Assembly (NCBI RefSeq): GCF_025147325.1
Contig: NZ_CP102262.1
Location: 1,054,001-1,118,000, forward strand
DNA length: 64,000 nucleotides
Direction: 5' to 3'
Origin: Bacteroides stercoris ATCC 43183
GTDB taxonomy: Bacteria > Bacteroidota > Bacteroidia > Bacteroidales > Bacteroidaceae
The position numbers were made by a program, and so were the translations under genes. This document shows, piece after piece, positions 62,579-64,000 of this stretch; positions within the stretch are counted from its first letter, which is position 1, and every line of letters begins with the position of its first letter. The notes below the pieces were generated by a model. It was not told the DNA's origin. It made no database searches and saw only the letters and a list, made by a program, of their open reading frames with translations.

Positions 62579-62612
62579 TAAGTGATTAGTGATTAATGAT
62601 TAGTGGTTGGCG
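62572..62612. repeat. 7-bp-period tandem repeat (GATTAGT type) between antiporter and tcdA
   Basis: Variants of GATTAGT, GATTAAT and GGTTGGC repeat every 7 bp from the antiporter stop codon to the tcdA start. A related copy lies at 8262-8291, next to the SusD stop of PUL 1. Confidence 0.55.
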
Positions 62613-63326
62613 ATGATGGAGGATTGGAAACAGAGAACCCGGCTTTTGCTGGGAGAGGAGAAAATGGAAAGGCTGCAACAGGCGCATGTGCTGGTTGTAG
62701 GTCTTGGTGGAGTAGGCGCTTATGCAGCCGAAATGATATGCCGTGCAGGTGTGGGGCGGATGACGATTGTGGATGCGGACACGGTGCAACCTACCAATAT
62801 AAATCGTCAACTGCCTGCTTTGCATTCCACTATGGGGAGGGAGAAGGCGGAGGTTTTGGCGGCACGTTTCAAAGATATCAATCCGGACATACAGTTGACG
62901 GTGCTGCCGGTATTTCTGAAAGACGATAATATACCCGAACTGCTTGATGCCGCCCGATATGATTTTATAGTGGATGCCATTGATACACTTGCTCCCAAAT
63001 GCTATTTGATAGCGGAAGCACTGAAACGGCATATTAAGATTGTATCGAGTATGGGGGCGGGCGCAAAGAGTGATATTACGCAGATACGTTTTGCCGATAT
63101 ATGGGATACCTATCATTGCGGATTGAGTAAGGCGGTGAGGAAACGTTTGCAGAAGCTGGGGGTTAAGCGTAAACTTCCGGTTGTATTCAGTACCGAGCAA
63201 GCCGACCCTAAGGCAGTGCTGTTGACGGAAGATGAACAGAATAAAAAGTCCACTTGCGGAACTGTAAGCTATATGCCGGCTGTATTCGGCTGTTACCTTG
63301 CGGAATACGTCATTAAAAGGTTGTAA
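62613..63326 (+). CDS. tcdA: tRNA threonylcarbamoyladenosine dehydratase (ThiF/HesA/MoeB family)
   Basis: The start is set at the ATG at 62613 (MMEDWKQRTRLLLGEEKM); a TTG two codons upstream is less likely and lies in the 7-bp repeat. The 237-residue cytoplasmic protein has the ATP-binding motif VVGLGGVGAYAAEM, the Asp of IVDADTV, and TNINRQLPA with the conserved Arg. STCGTVSYMPAVFG carries a conserved Cys near the end. TcdA (CsdL) uses ATP to cyclise t6A37 in ANN-decoding tRNAs to ct6A. It follows the antiporter by 34 bp, and lolD starts 84 bp after it. Confidence 0.92.
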   Translation: MMEDWKQRTRLLLGEEKMERLQQAHVLVVGLGGVGAYAAEMICRAGVGRMTIVDADTVQPTNINRQLPALHSTMGREKAEVLAARFKDINPDIQLTVLPVFLKDDNIPELLDAARYDFIVDAIDTLAPKCYLIAEALKRHIKIVSSMGAGAKSDITQIRFADIWDTYHCGLSKAVRKRLQKLGVKRKLPVVFSTEQADPKAVLLTEDEQNKKSTCGTVSYMPAVFGCYLAEYVIKRL

Positions 63327-63410
63327 TAGGGCTATCAAACAGTTAGAACGTACCTATGTGTTAAAGATAAAATGTGTCATGACCGTAAGGAATAAACAGT
63401 AACTAAAACA

Positions 63411-64000
63411 ATGATACGATTAGAAGGAATAACGAAGAGTTTCGGCAGTTTACAGGTGTTGCGGGGCATCGACCTGGAGATAAAAAAAGGGGAGGTTGTC
63501 AGCATTGTCGGTCCCAGCGGTGCGGGCAAGACCACTTTGTTGCAGATTATGGGAACTTTGGACATGCCCGATAGCGGTTCGGTAACGATTGACGGTACAT
63601 TGGTGAATTGCCTGAAGGAGAAAGAACTCTCCGCCTTCCGTAATAAGCATATAGGCTTTGTCTTTCAGTTCCATCAGTTGTTGCCGGAATTTACGGCTTT
63701 GGAGAATGTGATGATACCGGCTTTCATTGCCGGAATGGGACAGCAGGAAGCCAGAGCGGCGGCTGCCGAAATATTGGACTTCATGGGATTGGCGGAACGC
63801 GCTTCGCACAAGCCCAATGAGTTGTCCGGTGGAGAGAAGCAAAGGGTTGCCGTTGCCCGTGCGCTCATCAATCATCCTGCGGTGGTGTTGGCGGATGAGC
63901 CGTCCGGAAGTTTGGATACGCATAATAAGGAAGAACTGCACCAACTGTTCTTTGATTTGCGTAACCGTTTGGGCCAGACATTTGTAATTGTGACGCATGA
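63411..64000 (+). CDS. lolD: LolD-type ABC transporter ATP-binding protein, cut by the window end
   Basis: The frame starts at ATG 63411 ([17 protein letters not shown]) and is open to the window edge, giving 196 codons. Walker A is GPSGAGKTT, the Q-loop is [18 protein letters not shown], the ABC signature is LSGGEKQR and Walker B is [12 protein letters not shown], followed by the H-loop His at the edge. The [14 protein letters not shown] wording is characteristic of LolD/MacB-type subunits. LolD drives release of outer-membrane lipoproteins from the inner membrane with LolC/E; those partners would lie outside this window or elsewhere. Confidence 0.9.
   Translation, partial: MIRLEGITKSFGSLQVLRGIDLEIKKGEVVSIVGPSGAGKTTLLQIMGTLDMPDSGSVTIDGTLVNCLKEKELSAFRNKHIGFVFQFHQLLPEFTALENVMIPAFIAGMGQQEARAAAAEILDFMGLAERASHKPNELSGGEKQRVAVARALINHPAVVLADEPSGSLDTHNKEELHQLFFDLRNRLGQTFVIVTH

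Overview
The window is chromosomal DNA of a gut-type Bacteroides. It carries SusC/SusD pairs with lipoprotein partners, a hybrid two-component regulator end, candidate promoters of the Bacteroides TAnnTTTG type, a murT-murK-murQ cluster, and core genes typical of the genus (glycyl-tRNA synthetase, topoisomerase IV subunit A, an HU-HIG-like protein, LolD). Species cannot be fixed from the sequence alone. No insertion sequence, prophage or CRISPR array was seen. There is one tRNA, Leu(TAG).

Layout. (1) 1-13.0 kb: end of a hybrid two-component regulator, a decayed GH144 fragment, an outer-membrane beta-barrel receptor, and a minus-strand polysaccharide utilisation locus: SusC, SusD, GH3 beta-glucosidase, GH144 lipoprotein. 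The enzyme pair points to beta-1,2-glucan. (2) 13.1-21.1 kb: housekeeping genes (tRNA-Leu, S41 protease, an unknown exported protein, topoisomerase IV A, HU-HIG-like protein, glycyl-tRNA synthetase, FKBP lipoprotein). (3) 21.2-43.4 kb: fourteen minus-strand genes that read as a peptidoglycan salvage operon: NamZ, Na+/solute symporter, amidase, phosphoesterase/PQQ protein, glycosyltransferase, DUF4922, SpoIID, AmpG, a second NamZ, D-lactate-dehydrogenase-like flavoprotein, MurT, MurK, MurQ and a serine hydrolase/SGNH fusion. (4) 43.6-59.2 kb: two diverging SusC/SusD modules, a second MurK-like kinase, a lipoprotein and a DigH/YddW-like hydrolase. (5) 59.3-64.0 kb: asd, a CPA2 antiporter, tcdA and the start of lolD.

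Regions 3 and 4 make sense together (inference). Surface hydrolases and two SusC/D pairs would capture glycan strands. The amidase and SpoIID would trim or split muropeptides, and NamZ would release MurNAc. MurT and AmpG would import the products, MurK and MurQ would give GlcNAc-6-P plus D-lactate, and the flavoprotein would oxidise the D-lactate. The roles of DUF4922, the GT2 protein and the phosphoesterase in this pathway are unknown.

The most unusual signals are: a short repeat inserted in frame in two genes of the salvage operon; an 86-bp upstream block almost identical before both susC genes of region 4; and three intergenic arrays of 22-23-bp dyad units that share architecture but not sequence.
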